This document shows positions 51,369 through 61,881 of a stretch of DNA of 64,000 nt, piece by piece (the first letter of the stretch is position 1; the number at the start of each line of letters is the position of its first letter). The translations under genes were made by a program, and so were the position numbers. Source of the stretch: Viscum album. Its lineage: Eukaryota; Streptophyta; Magnoliopsida; Santalales; Viscaceae. The stretch covers positions 1,980,910,883 through 1,980,974,882 of the forward strand of contig OY728122.1 of NCBI GenBank assembly GCA_963277665.1. Direction: 5' to 3'. The notes beneath the pieces were generated by a model. The model was not told the origin of the DNA. It did not search any database and saw only the letters and a program-made list of their open reading frames with translations.

Positions 51369-54180
51369 TACAACAATCTACACTTATATCAAATGGGTAA
51401 TTAAACAATCATAATTGTGAATGGTGGAAAACAACCTCCTGAATCGATGTAATTACTTTTCACACTACCACATGTCGATGATTTACATAATGATGGATTA
51501 ATTATATATAAATTATTTTTATGATATTATTATTATTATTATTGAATTATTATATCACACATAACATCATGTTTTATGATTTTTTACAATTCAATAACAT
51601 CGCTTGTGTGTGCGGTAGACTACCACCTCACAAAGCGATGTAATTCGTTCATGCATTACATAGAATGTAATAATTGTGTTTTCAATGTTACTATGATATA
51701 TATATATATATATAACATAAAAATTATTATGTAATTATTATATATAAATTATCATTCATTCAGTCTATTAGATGAGAAAATAGAAACAATGTTCAGGCGT
51801 ACGTATAGCCTACTATCTCAAAAAAAATGCTTTATTTCACTTTCCCTAAATAAATTCTCTAGACTACTATAAATAAATATATAATGAAAAAATATATTAT
51901 TTATACCATTGTTGAAATTCATTATATAATGACACTATTATCAATGTAATAGGTACAAAAAATTATAAATCAGTACTTACATGAAATATGAAGTTGTTAT
52001 TGCTCCAAAAGGGACTTTGACATATTGTTGTTAATAATAACATAATTAATGATTATTGTAAAATAATATAATGTATGATATATGTTAACAAATTTCTTTA
52101 TTAAATTTATAATAAACTTAGAATTATTATACAAGATATTTGAATGTTTATGATGGGTGTATAGAATTAATGTAATGCATGTCCCTCTCAATTTATCTTT
52201 CCATGAGAAAAAATCCATATTCACCACATGTTTATCAAATGTGGTGTATATAGTGAAAATGATTTTATTTAATGTGGAATCTATATGAAATTTTTTTATT
52301 TACATATCTAATTGATTAAATCTCTTTCATATGGTTTATAGTTAAAAAGTAACGAAACTGTAAGGGATTTTATCTCAATTTTCATTCTTTGATGCTTATG
52401 TACCAATAATATTTAACAAGGTGTATATAAAGACCCCATTACATGTAATATCCTTAATTTATTCATCCTAATTATATTTTTTATTCCATTTCATGTTATC
52501 ATTCAAAGGGATTTGATTTAAGGGGTCTAAAGTGGTAATGATTTTTTTCAATCTCATCATTTTTGGTGGTTTTGGATGAATATGCTTCCAATGATAATAT
52601 CATTTTATAAATATCTCAAGAAAATAATAACATTTATGGAAATATTATCATTTATAAAAAATAATGGTTTCCCAAATTTTCCTATATTTTGGTTCTCATG
52701 ATTTCAAACAAATATTTTTATGAAAATCTAACCTTATTCTTTATCTATGGCTAAAAATAAATTTTCTACCAAAACCAAGTTTTTATAAAATTATTTAAAA
52801 ATATTTTTATTATTGTGTAATGTTTCTTAAAATTATAGTTTTTTATTTTTTAAATTATTTAAAATTATTTTAAAGGATTATTGATATTATTTTCCACAAA
52901 ATGCGTGTTTTTCATTTACCAAAAATGTAAAGGGAATTTTATTAACATGTATGTTAAAGGTAAAATATCTTGTAATCATGAAAATTATATTCATGGAAGA
53001 TTAAGTTAAAAATATTCAAGGGTATATAAATAATGTTTTTCAATATTTTTTATTTTAAAATGTATTTTTTCTTGGTGGAATTGTTATTTTCAGCATAAAA
53101 TTACCTATGTAGTCTTTTAAAATACTTTTATATCAATAACAACTTATATATATGTTATCTAGACTATATTGGGTATATGATCTAAGGATACAATTCTTAT
53201 TCTTTTATAAATGGTTTATACTTTTGATAGAATGTTCCTTATGGAACCTGTTTCTCTTCTAGGAGTTACACCACAAAAATGTTATTTTAAAACCCACTCC
53301 TTTTCTATAGTTTGTTATGTAATGGAATTATGAAATGATTATGAATCCTATGTATTTTATATATTTTATGATATGATGATATGATTATGAATAACATTTC
53401 ATTTCAGGGGTTATGATGTGATAATGTTTTTTTGATCTTGTTGAAAACATTAATATAGTTTGATTTATGAGAATAGAGGGACAATATCTCTATACAATGC
53501 ATTAGGTAATAATTTATATATCGTGTTTTAAATATGATTAGAAAATGGGTGAAATAGGTTTAGTAAGATAATTTATCTTCTATGATGGTCTTGGGAGTTT
53601 AGATTATCACTATTATGTTATAGGGAGTAAACCCATTCCACTAAGATATCCTTGGAAGTAAGACTTCAATATTATATAATGGATTTGATATGATTATATG
53701 TATGTAAAAAATCTATGTATTATGCCAATGTTATTCTCTCATGGATCATATTATTTGAATCCCTTGTGATTCATGTCTAGTGAACTTCCAATCATTATTA
53801 CATAAATCATCATTATGATCATGATCTGCAATATGTGGTTATAAAATTTCAAGTTTATGTTCCCACGCCATTATTTTCTTGATATTCTTAAGTATATCTT
53901 TTTCTTACCCTTACAAAGAATGTGATATTTCCCTTTCATATGTTTCATTTCCCCAGTTTATGGGGAATTTATTTTATATTATATGTCGATGAAGGGAGGT
54001 AGTTTTGAATATCAGATTGGAAGATGGGGTAGTATACTTATGGTGTATTGGTTTGTGTTTCCATGTTCGCGATGTTAAAAAAATTATTACAATCCCAGGA
54101 ATGTATTTTTGCAATTCTTATACTTTTAGTGAACAATTACTCAATATATATGTATGATAATCATAGGTTAATATATATAT
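51369..54180 (+). repeat. E4 3' LTR, second part (after E5)
   Basis: Counterpart of about 34142-36956. Includes three ~190-bp-spaced cores, ATCAGTACTTAC at 51969, and GGGAGTAAACCC-type repeats near 53590-53670. The right end is placed by matching 36930-36950 and is uncertain by tens of bases. Confidence 0.65.
51408..51840 (+). repeat. Three ~190-bp-spaced cores (E4 3' LTR)
   Basis: Cores at 51408, 51596 (GCGGTAGACTACCACCTCAC) and 51791 (GTATAGCCTACTATCTC), spaced 188 and 195 bp, matching 34180, 34367 and 34555. Confidence 0.7.
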
Positions 54181-54473
54181 ATCATCATAATTTATGTTAT
54201 ATAATTATTTCAACATATATTTGGGTCATAATGAATAGCGGAAACTATAAATAACTTTTACAATAGTAAAGGTATCAATTGTTTTACCAGGGGTTATAAA
54301 AACATTATAAAGGAAAAAATGACCTAAAACAATATTAAATATTATTTTTGTCTATATATTGACTTTATCTCATCTTAATCATGGTAAGGGTTCATTTTTA
54401 TCCTTGAGTCATGTGAAAAACATGGGTATTACAATATATTTTTTAAAATTCCAAGTGTTTCATCTTCCCCACA

Positions 54474-54665
54474 TATAAGATTCCACCCACACTCCTCTTC
54501 TATTAACATATATGAGGCCATTTATTTAGACCAAAACCAACCCAAATCACTTCTCTATTTCCCTCCTAACATCCTATTGGAATCTATTTTATGATAAAAC
54601 CAATCTATTAACGCTTTTGGGGAAAAAATGTATAGGTTTTCTAAAAAAGAGGTATCAATTGTAGC
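54474..54665 (+). promoter_or_regulatory. E6 3' LTR TATA box and leader donor-like motif
   Basis: TATAAGATTCC at 54474 and TCTAAAAAAGAGGTATCAAT with GT at 54652, 178 bp apart as in E1 and E4. Confidence 0.55.
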
Positions 54666-54817
54666 AAAAAATGTTTGTTTTATTTATTCCCAAACCTCCA
54701 TAAAATGATATAAAACTATGATTTAATAATAAAAAATTTATCCTCCAAAAAATAAGATGTCATTATGTTTATTTAATAACCTATATTTAGCACCACTTAC
54801 ATCTATGGGTAAATAAA

Positions 54818-55462
54818 ACCATCATTCAAGTGTACGACAAACTATCGCCACAAAAACTGATGTAATTCATTTTCTATCACCAACTCTTACGACTAGTTAT
54901 AATGATGTATTTAAATTATAAATATAAAATTTTCATAAATTATTATACTTAATTAATTTTAATATCCCATATTCATTCGTACTTACAATTATTTGGGGGT
55001 ACTATAACACCACATGCGTTTATGGCAGACTATCACCCCACATTGCGATGTGATTGTTTTTCACTACTGCTTTACATGACATGTAATAAAGATACATTTA
55101 TAGAAGATATGTGATATATATGGAATATTTATGATATTTATGAAATATTTATAATCATTTAAATATAATATATACATTTATTTTTTTCCTTTCAACTCAT
55201 TAAAAAATGATAACAACATTCATGGATTTGTGTGGAGTACAACATCAATGAAACAATTATGTTTAATTTTCAACACCATCTCTCATGGATGATATATATA
55301 TATATATATTGAAAGAAATAATATTTTATTTATGATATTAGGAAAATTATATAAATTAAAATCAGTACTTACCTTCTTCCCATAAGGATCATTGAAAAAT
55401 AGAAACCTTTCCCATGCGTATGTATGTCCTACAGTCTCTTTGATTGTAACGAAGTCAATTTA
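54818..55462 (+). repeat. Four ~190-bp-spaced cores (E6 LTR)
   Basis: Cores at 54818 (GTGTACGACAAACTATCGCC), 55005 (TGGCAGACTATCACC), 55213 (decayed) and 55411 (GCGTATGTATGTCCTACAGT). Spacings are 187, 208 and 198 bp. Confidence 0.6.
55292..55309 (+). repeat. (TA)n microsatellite
   Basis: About nine TA units within the E6 LTR. Similar runs occur at 51700-51715, 58525-58545 and 61253-61265. Confidence 0.8.
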
Positions 55463-56833
55463 CGATAACCTTATTTCATGATTAGTTTCAAAATTATAAT
55501 TGTTTTATGATAATGAAAATTATTTCATGATTATATTTCTGGTGTTGATGGAATAAAGAACCATTTGACCATACTCAACCCACCAAATTCATTTTTAAGA
55601 CATAATCTTAATACCGTCAAAACATCCAAAGTGAACATAAATGATTAACTAATTGTGTATATCATGGTAAGAGGTGAAATAAAACGACAAATGAAGCTAA
55701 AATTTGTGCTTATTAAAATAAATAATTAACATTTTTTTCTCTAGGAAGATAACAAATATACATGATTACTTGGACACAAGGCTGGAGACTTTATTTTTGT
55801 AAAATCCTATTTTAAAGTTCCCATGAATATTTTTTTCTTCCTTGTAATGTTTTTTGAATATTATATAATTGATGTATTTATATTACTCTGAATAATTTAT
55901 AAATGAAATGTTATTTCTCCTTTGATTTTATTTCCAAGTATTTAAAATGGAATAAATTTACTTTTTCTCTAAGGAATATTTTGACATTATTTTCAACTAA
56001 AAAATGATTGTTTTCTTTTAAGGTATACAATAACAATGAAATTATATCCTATTAAACAATAATTTTGATGTTTTTATTACTCTAGATTAATTATTTTTTT
56101 CAAAGAAAAACCCACTTTCCATTTTTTATATGTATAGTAGTATTTAAAATGATATTTTATTGAAAAAGGAAATTTCAATATCTAAAAGTGTTTTATACCT
56201 AGGTTTAGAGGAGTTTTCAACGATTTTATTAATGATGTGGTTTATGAAAAATGATTAAAAATGGATAATACAAATTATGGATCATGGTTCATCCCATTGT
56301 ATGTTATTTTTTCGATACACCTATATTATTTTCTAATGCTGTGTGTTATGATTTTGTTTTATAGGTAATAATAATGAATGTCATTTCTATGGTCATTCAA
56401 AATATAATTTTTCTTATAAGGGTTCTCATAGGGTTCAATGATGATGATGTTGCAAGGATCCTAAATGACCTTTCAATATTTTATATTGATTTTTTATGGA
56501 AATAAATTGATTTCAAATGGTAAGATAAAGATATTATTTAAAAAATATTTCCTTTTTAGATAAATCGTATGATTTTATAAAAAGGTACTTTTCATGGGTT
56601 ATTATGATTTTCACTGGGATTTCATATTTTTTCTTTATTGGTCCCTTTCTGAGATTGTTATGGTCATCCCATATTATAATAGATTTCACAATGTTTAAGG
56701 ATGCATATACGAAAGGAAGAATCCATTTTTCATGTTGTAAATTTTTTCATGAAATGATGTCATGATTTATATTAAATGTATTTCAATATGGTAAAATGGG
56801 TACTGAGTATAAGATTCCAATTTGTATAAAATG

Positions 56834-58367
56834 TGTATGTTTTATCAGTTTTACGAAGAGGGGGGGGGTGCATTGCCCCCCACGTAGTGAAATCACAGCC
56901 CCCATGTGGGGCACCGCATCTGCTGGCCAACTGGGGGTTACGAACCCCCAGTTTTCCCCCTGACCGGCCGGCCCGCTTCGGCCGGCCAGTTGCTACCGCC
57001 ACAGGATCGGGGAAGTCTCGTCCCCCTACTCCAATGCTGGGGGCTGGAAACCGGCCGTCGTTCACTGCTTCTCCGTGGCCTTGGTCCGTCCAAAATAGCA
57101 CGTCGGCGCCGCGCCCCTCTGCCGCGGCCCCGCTCCGGCCACGGTGCTTTTGTGGTTCTCCGGCGTGGCGCGATGGCGCTGTGTCTTTGGTTCGTCTTAA
57201 ATGGCGCGGCACGATGGCACTATGCTTCTCCCCATTTCGTTAATATTTTCAGTGCGGTGCTTCGGCACCGCATTGCCTTGCTCGTGCCACAAACAATATC
57301 AAACAACTAAAGGGGATAGGAGGGTCGGCCGTGTCTGTGCGGTCCGACCTCCTCCCATTATTGCGATAACAGGCGGCCCAAATAAGATGATAAGTCAATG
57401 ATGAAAGTAATCAGGAACAAATGAAATAATAATCCCCCTACCTTGAGCATAGTCTTCGAACGAGGTTGTCACAGAAAGGGACGTCGTGGAATTGATCATC
57501 GTGGATGAAGGCGTCGCAGAAAGAGGATCGTCGCGTCGTGGAGAAAGGATTCATCGGTGTTGCGTCATCGATCTCCGAGGATCCGGCGTTCTTGTCAACC
57601 TTCGTCGGAGGTCTGCATTCTTCGCGTTCTTCGCATTCTTCGTCGAGGGGGAAGAACTTCGAGACTTCAAGCAAATTCTCTCAAGCCTCTCACAACCCAA
57701 AAACCCTTAATAAAATAAGAATTTGCCTTATTTTATTTCTCAAGCCATGCGTTTTCAAAATCAAAAACGAAACAATCAATTAAATGAATTAATTGCAACG
57801 TTTAAACCGCCCAATTTAATTGAGGCGTTTCATAAACAAAAAAACACAAGGGTTGACTTCCACTTAATAGGGGTGCATGTGTGTTACCTTAATTAAAAGG
57901 GGGTTGAGGAAGTTGAAAGAAATGGTGGGTCTCGTGTGGGCCCCACCTCACAAATATCCTACCTAGTGGGTAGGATATTGTGGGTCCCACTCCAATCACT
58001 TAGCTTAGGTTAAACAACTTTAAGTAAAATAAAAATTGGTCGCACCATTTTTATTTTATTCCTTTACTTAACCAAAAAATTTAAAAACCACACCCGAGCA
58101 AACGCAACTCCGGAAAAGGTCTTTCTAAGAAATTATCGGCGCTGCGATTCCATTGGTGCCCTTGGAATTAGATTCCGAGCACCGGTTCAAAAGTTAGAAA
58201 TACTCACTCATTCGTTCACTGAATGTACCCGAGCTAAACTTCGGAAAAAGATTCCTGGCACACCGGGCCTCTAAATTAGGTGTCGTCAGAAACTGTGTTC
58301 TTGTAAAATCCCAAAGAAAATTATGAAAAACATTCCCTTGAATTTTACGGGTCTTTACGTGTATACA
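56834..58367 (-). mobile_element. Probable solo LTR, GC- and CpG-rich, minus strand
   Basis: An abrupt island of high GC and many CpGs within the AT-rich E6 LTR. On the minus strand it opens TGTATACACGTAAAGACCC and closes AAAACATACA, giving TGTAT...ATACA ends. AAATG lies before the left end and (A)ATG after the right, a poor but possible target duplication. Inside, on the minus strand, are TTTTATTAAGGG near 57712 as a possible TATA, and CTCAAGGTAGGGGG near 57440 as a donor-like site. No internal retrotransposon region adjoins it, so a solo LTR is the simplest reading. The boundaries and family are not proven. Confidence 0.5.
56929..57272. repeat. Three perfect GC-rich inverted repeats
   Basis: AACTGGGGGTT/AACCCCCAGTT with loop ACG lies at 56929-56953. 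GGCCGGCC/GGCCGGCC with loop CGCTTC lies at 56966-56987. TGCGGTGC/GCACCGCA with loop TTCG lies at 57253-57272. No mismatch in any stem. Confidence 0.85.
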
Positions 58368-59233
58368 ATGTCTATTTGTCTTAATAACTGGGTGAAATAA
58401 TTTTATCTAATTAATTCACATAGAATTGCATATAAATAATTATATAAATTCAAGTGTATGAATATATATACAAATATATATTTAATAATACATGGTCATG
58501 TTTACTGAAAAACATGAGTGGAAGATATATATATATATATATATAATTATTCATATTAAATGTATTTTTTAAAAATTTATCACTTAGAAATTGTAAACAT
58601 GATTTGGATCCAAGGAGTGAACCCAACCCTCTATAATGGTAAGCCCCAAGATAGTATTTAATATTTCATGTGGCCACATGGTTTTTTCCATTCACCTATA
58701 ACATTTTCTGAGAAATCAATGTATACTATCATTAAGTATTTTGAAATCAATTATATTTCAAAAAAGTTCTTTCAAAATATTAATTTTAATGATATAAGTC
58801 TGTTCAAATTATATTATATTCTAAAAAGTATTTTACAAATATTTTTTTGAAACAATAAGTCTAAAGTGTATTATATTTTGGAAATTATTTTCAAATTTAT
58901 ATGAGTTTAAAATGAAATATTTTAAAGGTGTTTTCCATAGCTATATTTTGATAAACATAAAAGTTATAGTTTTATAAAATCATATCAGAAATCTTTATTT
59001 TGGAGTAATGAAATATGTTTCCACATGTGATTTCAAAATGTTTTTTCAACAAGTTTTTCACTATAATTTTTAACGCTTACTAGGAAAATACGGTAACAAT
59101 ATTTTTTATAAAAATTATTCAGGATCATCTACATGATTCAATGGAGTTTAGTTTTGTTGATGAGTAACATGATAAAAAATAAATATGTTTTCAATTTATT
59201 TATTATGAATAACCGACCCCAGTTGCCCGAAGT
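58368..59233 (+). repeat. E6 3' LTR, last part (approximate)
   Basis: GGAGTGAACCCAACCC with TAATGGTAAG at 58615-58645 resembles the GGGAGTGAACCC repeat zone near the end of the E4 LTR (36318). The end of the E6 LTR is not resolved; a CpG-containing ACCGACCCCAGTTGCCCG at 59212 precedes E7. Contains a (TA)n run at 58525-58545. Confidence 0.45.
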
Positions 59234-60255
59234 TGATGCCTAAAACATGGTGTGTAAATTGTTTTTTTTAAATGTGCTGATAAAATTACACATAACTTTA
59301 TATCATAGAGAATCATCTCGGTCTAGGTTCTAGAGACACAAATACAACTAAAACCTTTATTCAAAGCTGGACAAGATAAGCTTCGTAATGAAACCACCAC
59401 ATAGAATAACTCAAATATAACCAATATAATAATCCTCTATAAGTAATTTAAAAACCCAGGGTGAGTATAAGAAGGCCCATTAAGGTGTTTTAAAACAAAT
59501 TAATTATGTTTTTTAAAATAATCCCTTTAAAATAATTATAAAACATTTACTTTAAGGGAAAAAAATTTCTTATTGCCCGTCAACGTCATTCTTCAAAGGT
59601 TACTAGAAATATTTTTTCTAGGAAATTTCTTCTAAAAGAAATTATATATTTATTTAAATGATACAAATAAATCGTATTTTATAATATAAATACTAGTAAA
59701 AAATGTAGTGAATGTTTTTTATAAGACAATAGTTGATCAAACTAAATTAGGAGTGACATGCATGGGTGTATGTACAAATTAACACATGAATTAATATTCA
59801 ATTATAATATCATGTGAAAAAATATAATAATTCACTTAATACATAAAATTCAATTCATGAAATGAAAAATGCATTTCAAACGTTTGTATTATAGTTCTGA
59901 AAATAGATGCTACCCCTTATTTATAAACAAATTGTTACGTATATACATCATTATTCCAAGTGCATTTATTACCATTGTCATAGGTAAAATATTATAAATA
60001 AAGGATATTATACATGTTGAATAATCGCATGGTTTTTTAAATAATAATCACATATTGAGGGACTGCCTAATATAGAATAATCCTAACATTCTGTTGAGTC
60101 CTAATGCTAGGACCATACATAATCATTCTGTCAATACCTAATGCCATGGCCTAGTTTTTCTCATGTCACCTACCAATGCATCAAGTGGATATAATAGGCC
60201 TCACATGTAACATAATAAGACATATTAATTCCTATATTTCTAATAAGTCTTTAAG

Positions 60256-60425
60256 TCAAAGTGTCCCATTCCACTTTGTTTTATTAAATTTTGTATTTTA
60301 TTCAAAATTTCCCATACCAATTTGAATAATTAAATGAAGTCTTTTATTTAATGTGTCCCATTACACTTTAAAAAATTATATTATTTCTCTTATTAAATGT
60401 GTCCCATTCCACTTTGAATAATTAA
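60256..60425. repeat. Tandem repeat of GTGTCCCATTCCACTTT in the E7 LTR
   Basis: Copies at about 60259, 60353 and 60400, with a diverged one (TTTCCCATACCAATTTG) at about 60308, most followed by AATAATTAAA or similar. Spacing is about 47-50 bp, with a shorter trailing segment after the second copy. Confidence 0.65.
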
Positions 60426-61856
60426 ATTCTTAATCCATAAGTTTTCATATGGGATAAATTTCATTTTTCAATTACTATTTACCTTCATTAATAAAGTGAA
60501 ACATGCATTAAATGTAAACATTAATCTAAAAACTAAACAGTTTTTTCTTTTATACATTATGATATGGGTAAATAAAATTTAACAATGACATGAATAGACA
60601 TAAAGTAAAACATTTATTCATGAGATGATAACTGGCGCACAAAAAATTATTTATTTCATGGTTTGTCACATAAGATAATAACCCTTAAATTCAAAACCCT
60701 TATTTCAGTGAAATAAACATTTTATATACTAAAATTTATTTTTATGAATTAATGATAAGTATCATTCATATTTACCACACACTGATAATTAAGAGTGTAA
60801 ATTAAATCATAAACATTAATTATTAATAGTGTTATTCATGGAATATTGAACAAGAATTAAAATATAATATTTTTAAATGTAAAACATTTATTTCTTGTGA
60901 GATATTTATGAAAAAATTATTAAACACACTACATTATATGTGTTTATGCATTTATATGGTTTTGTATTAGAAAAGACATACATCCATATATTTATCCTAA
61001 AATTTTAAATTGAGAATCATGTAATGTCAATTTAAATAACAAGGTGATGACTAATTTTATTTTTTGGGGCACACAATAACAAAAAAAGTTTTTTAAATTT
61101 GTTTTTCCAATATAAAATTATATTTGCGATACTTATATATATACATATGGGTTTGAAAATCAGAATTAAAAGAAAAATATAAGGATAGGGTTCACCTTTA
61201 AAAAATAAATGATTCTGTGATGAAACTCAATCAGATTAGGATTTGAAACATTATATATATATATACATATATGTACTAGTTTATAAACTCAGAATAACTA
61301 TTAGTAAACCCTTTTAGAAGTAACACATGCAAACAAATATCAGTTAATTACATATAATATTCACTTCAAAAACGAAAATAGATTATGTTTTGATGATTTT
61401 ATAAAACTATATATATACAAGGTGTATACATGGGATATAAAAACCCAAAAAAGGTTTGATAAATCCTTATAGGTATCATACCCTTCAAAAACATTATTTC
61501 ATCCCTTAATTTCAATTATATGAATACCTAATTATATTAACACATATATATATATATAACCATATATACCCAATGTGTATATATATGATTTTTCATGTAA
61601 AAAAAATGCTAGATTAACCATTACATATATTAAATGAATAAAGAACATCATTTTAAACAGAAATATTCATCATTAGAAAAATATAAATTAAAATAGGTTT
61701 GTCATATACATAGGTATATACATATATAAGTATATACTAGTTAATCAAAAAAAACTAAACGAACCCCTTCCTATCTTTAAAATTGAGGTTGATGCGAGAA
61801 GAAGTCGAAAAAGAGTTGAGAGGAGGAAACCCCGTAGGGTTAAGGATTAAAAGGAG

Positions 61857-61881
61857 GTTTATATAAAGGGTTTATATAAAC
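61857..61881 (-). promoter_or_regulatory. Paired TATA boxes of the E7 LTR
   Basis: The minus strand reads TTTATATAAACCC twice, 13 bp apart, about 1.6 kb inside the LTR start. The GC-richer sequence ahead of it (62630-62890) would be U3. Confidence 0.5.

Larger units (their letters stand above)
32808..54180 (+). mobile_element. E4: Ty3/gypsy retrotransposon with ~4.1-kb LTRs, split by E5
   Basis: The left LTR (32808 to about 36956) is repeated at 39824-41105 plus 51369 to about 54180; the second copy is interrupted by E5. The interior is only about 2.9 kb: primer-binding site, then RT almost at once, then RNase H, integrase and polypurine tract. Gag and protease are missing, so the copy is internally deleted. 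E4 lies within the 3' LTR of E6. Confidence 0.75.
54181..56833 (+). repeat. E6 3' LTR, second part (after E4)
   Basis: Carries the same landmark order as the E4 LTR: TATA-like box, donor-like motif, ~190-bp-spaced cores, then AT-rich sequence. It is interrupted by the GC-rich insertion at 56834. No coding content seen. Confidence 0.6.
18916..59233 (+). mobile_element. E6: oldest host Ty3/gypsy element, split by E2, E3, E4 and a solo LTR
   Basis: E6's own sequence is 18916-19647, 29660-32807, about 54181-56833 and about 58368-59233. Its pol reads continuously across the E3 insertion: RT runs to just before the catalytic motif at 19647 and resumes after it at 29660. Its 3' LTR starts at 31971 and continues after E4. 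The 5' LTR, gag and protease are presumed to lie left of E2, outside the window. The right end is uncertain; E7 begins at 59234. Confidence 0.7.

Noticed and set aside
56772..57310. Three overlapping long open frames on both strands (134-146 codons)
   Set aside because: They overlap in several frames within a GC-rich segment, where stops are rare by chance. Their Arg/Pro/Gly-rich translations resemble no family, and the segment reads better as an LTR.
57438..57783. Open frames on both strands at 57438-57783
   Set aside because: They overlap each other on opposite strands in the likely transcribed leader of the solo LTR. No domain is visible.
56823..58365. TGTATA on both sides of the GC-rich island as a 6-bp target duplication
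   Set aside because: At the right end the word forms part of the apparent TGTAT...ATACA terminus, and it is a common string in this composition.
59234..59250. TGATGCCTAAAACATGG as the start of a plus-strand LTR
   Set aside because: No polypurine tract precedes it and downstream sequence does not match the E7 LTR start. It fits better as the inverted terminal partner of TGTGATGCC at the other end of the E7 LTR.
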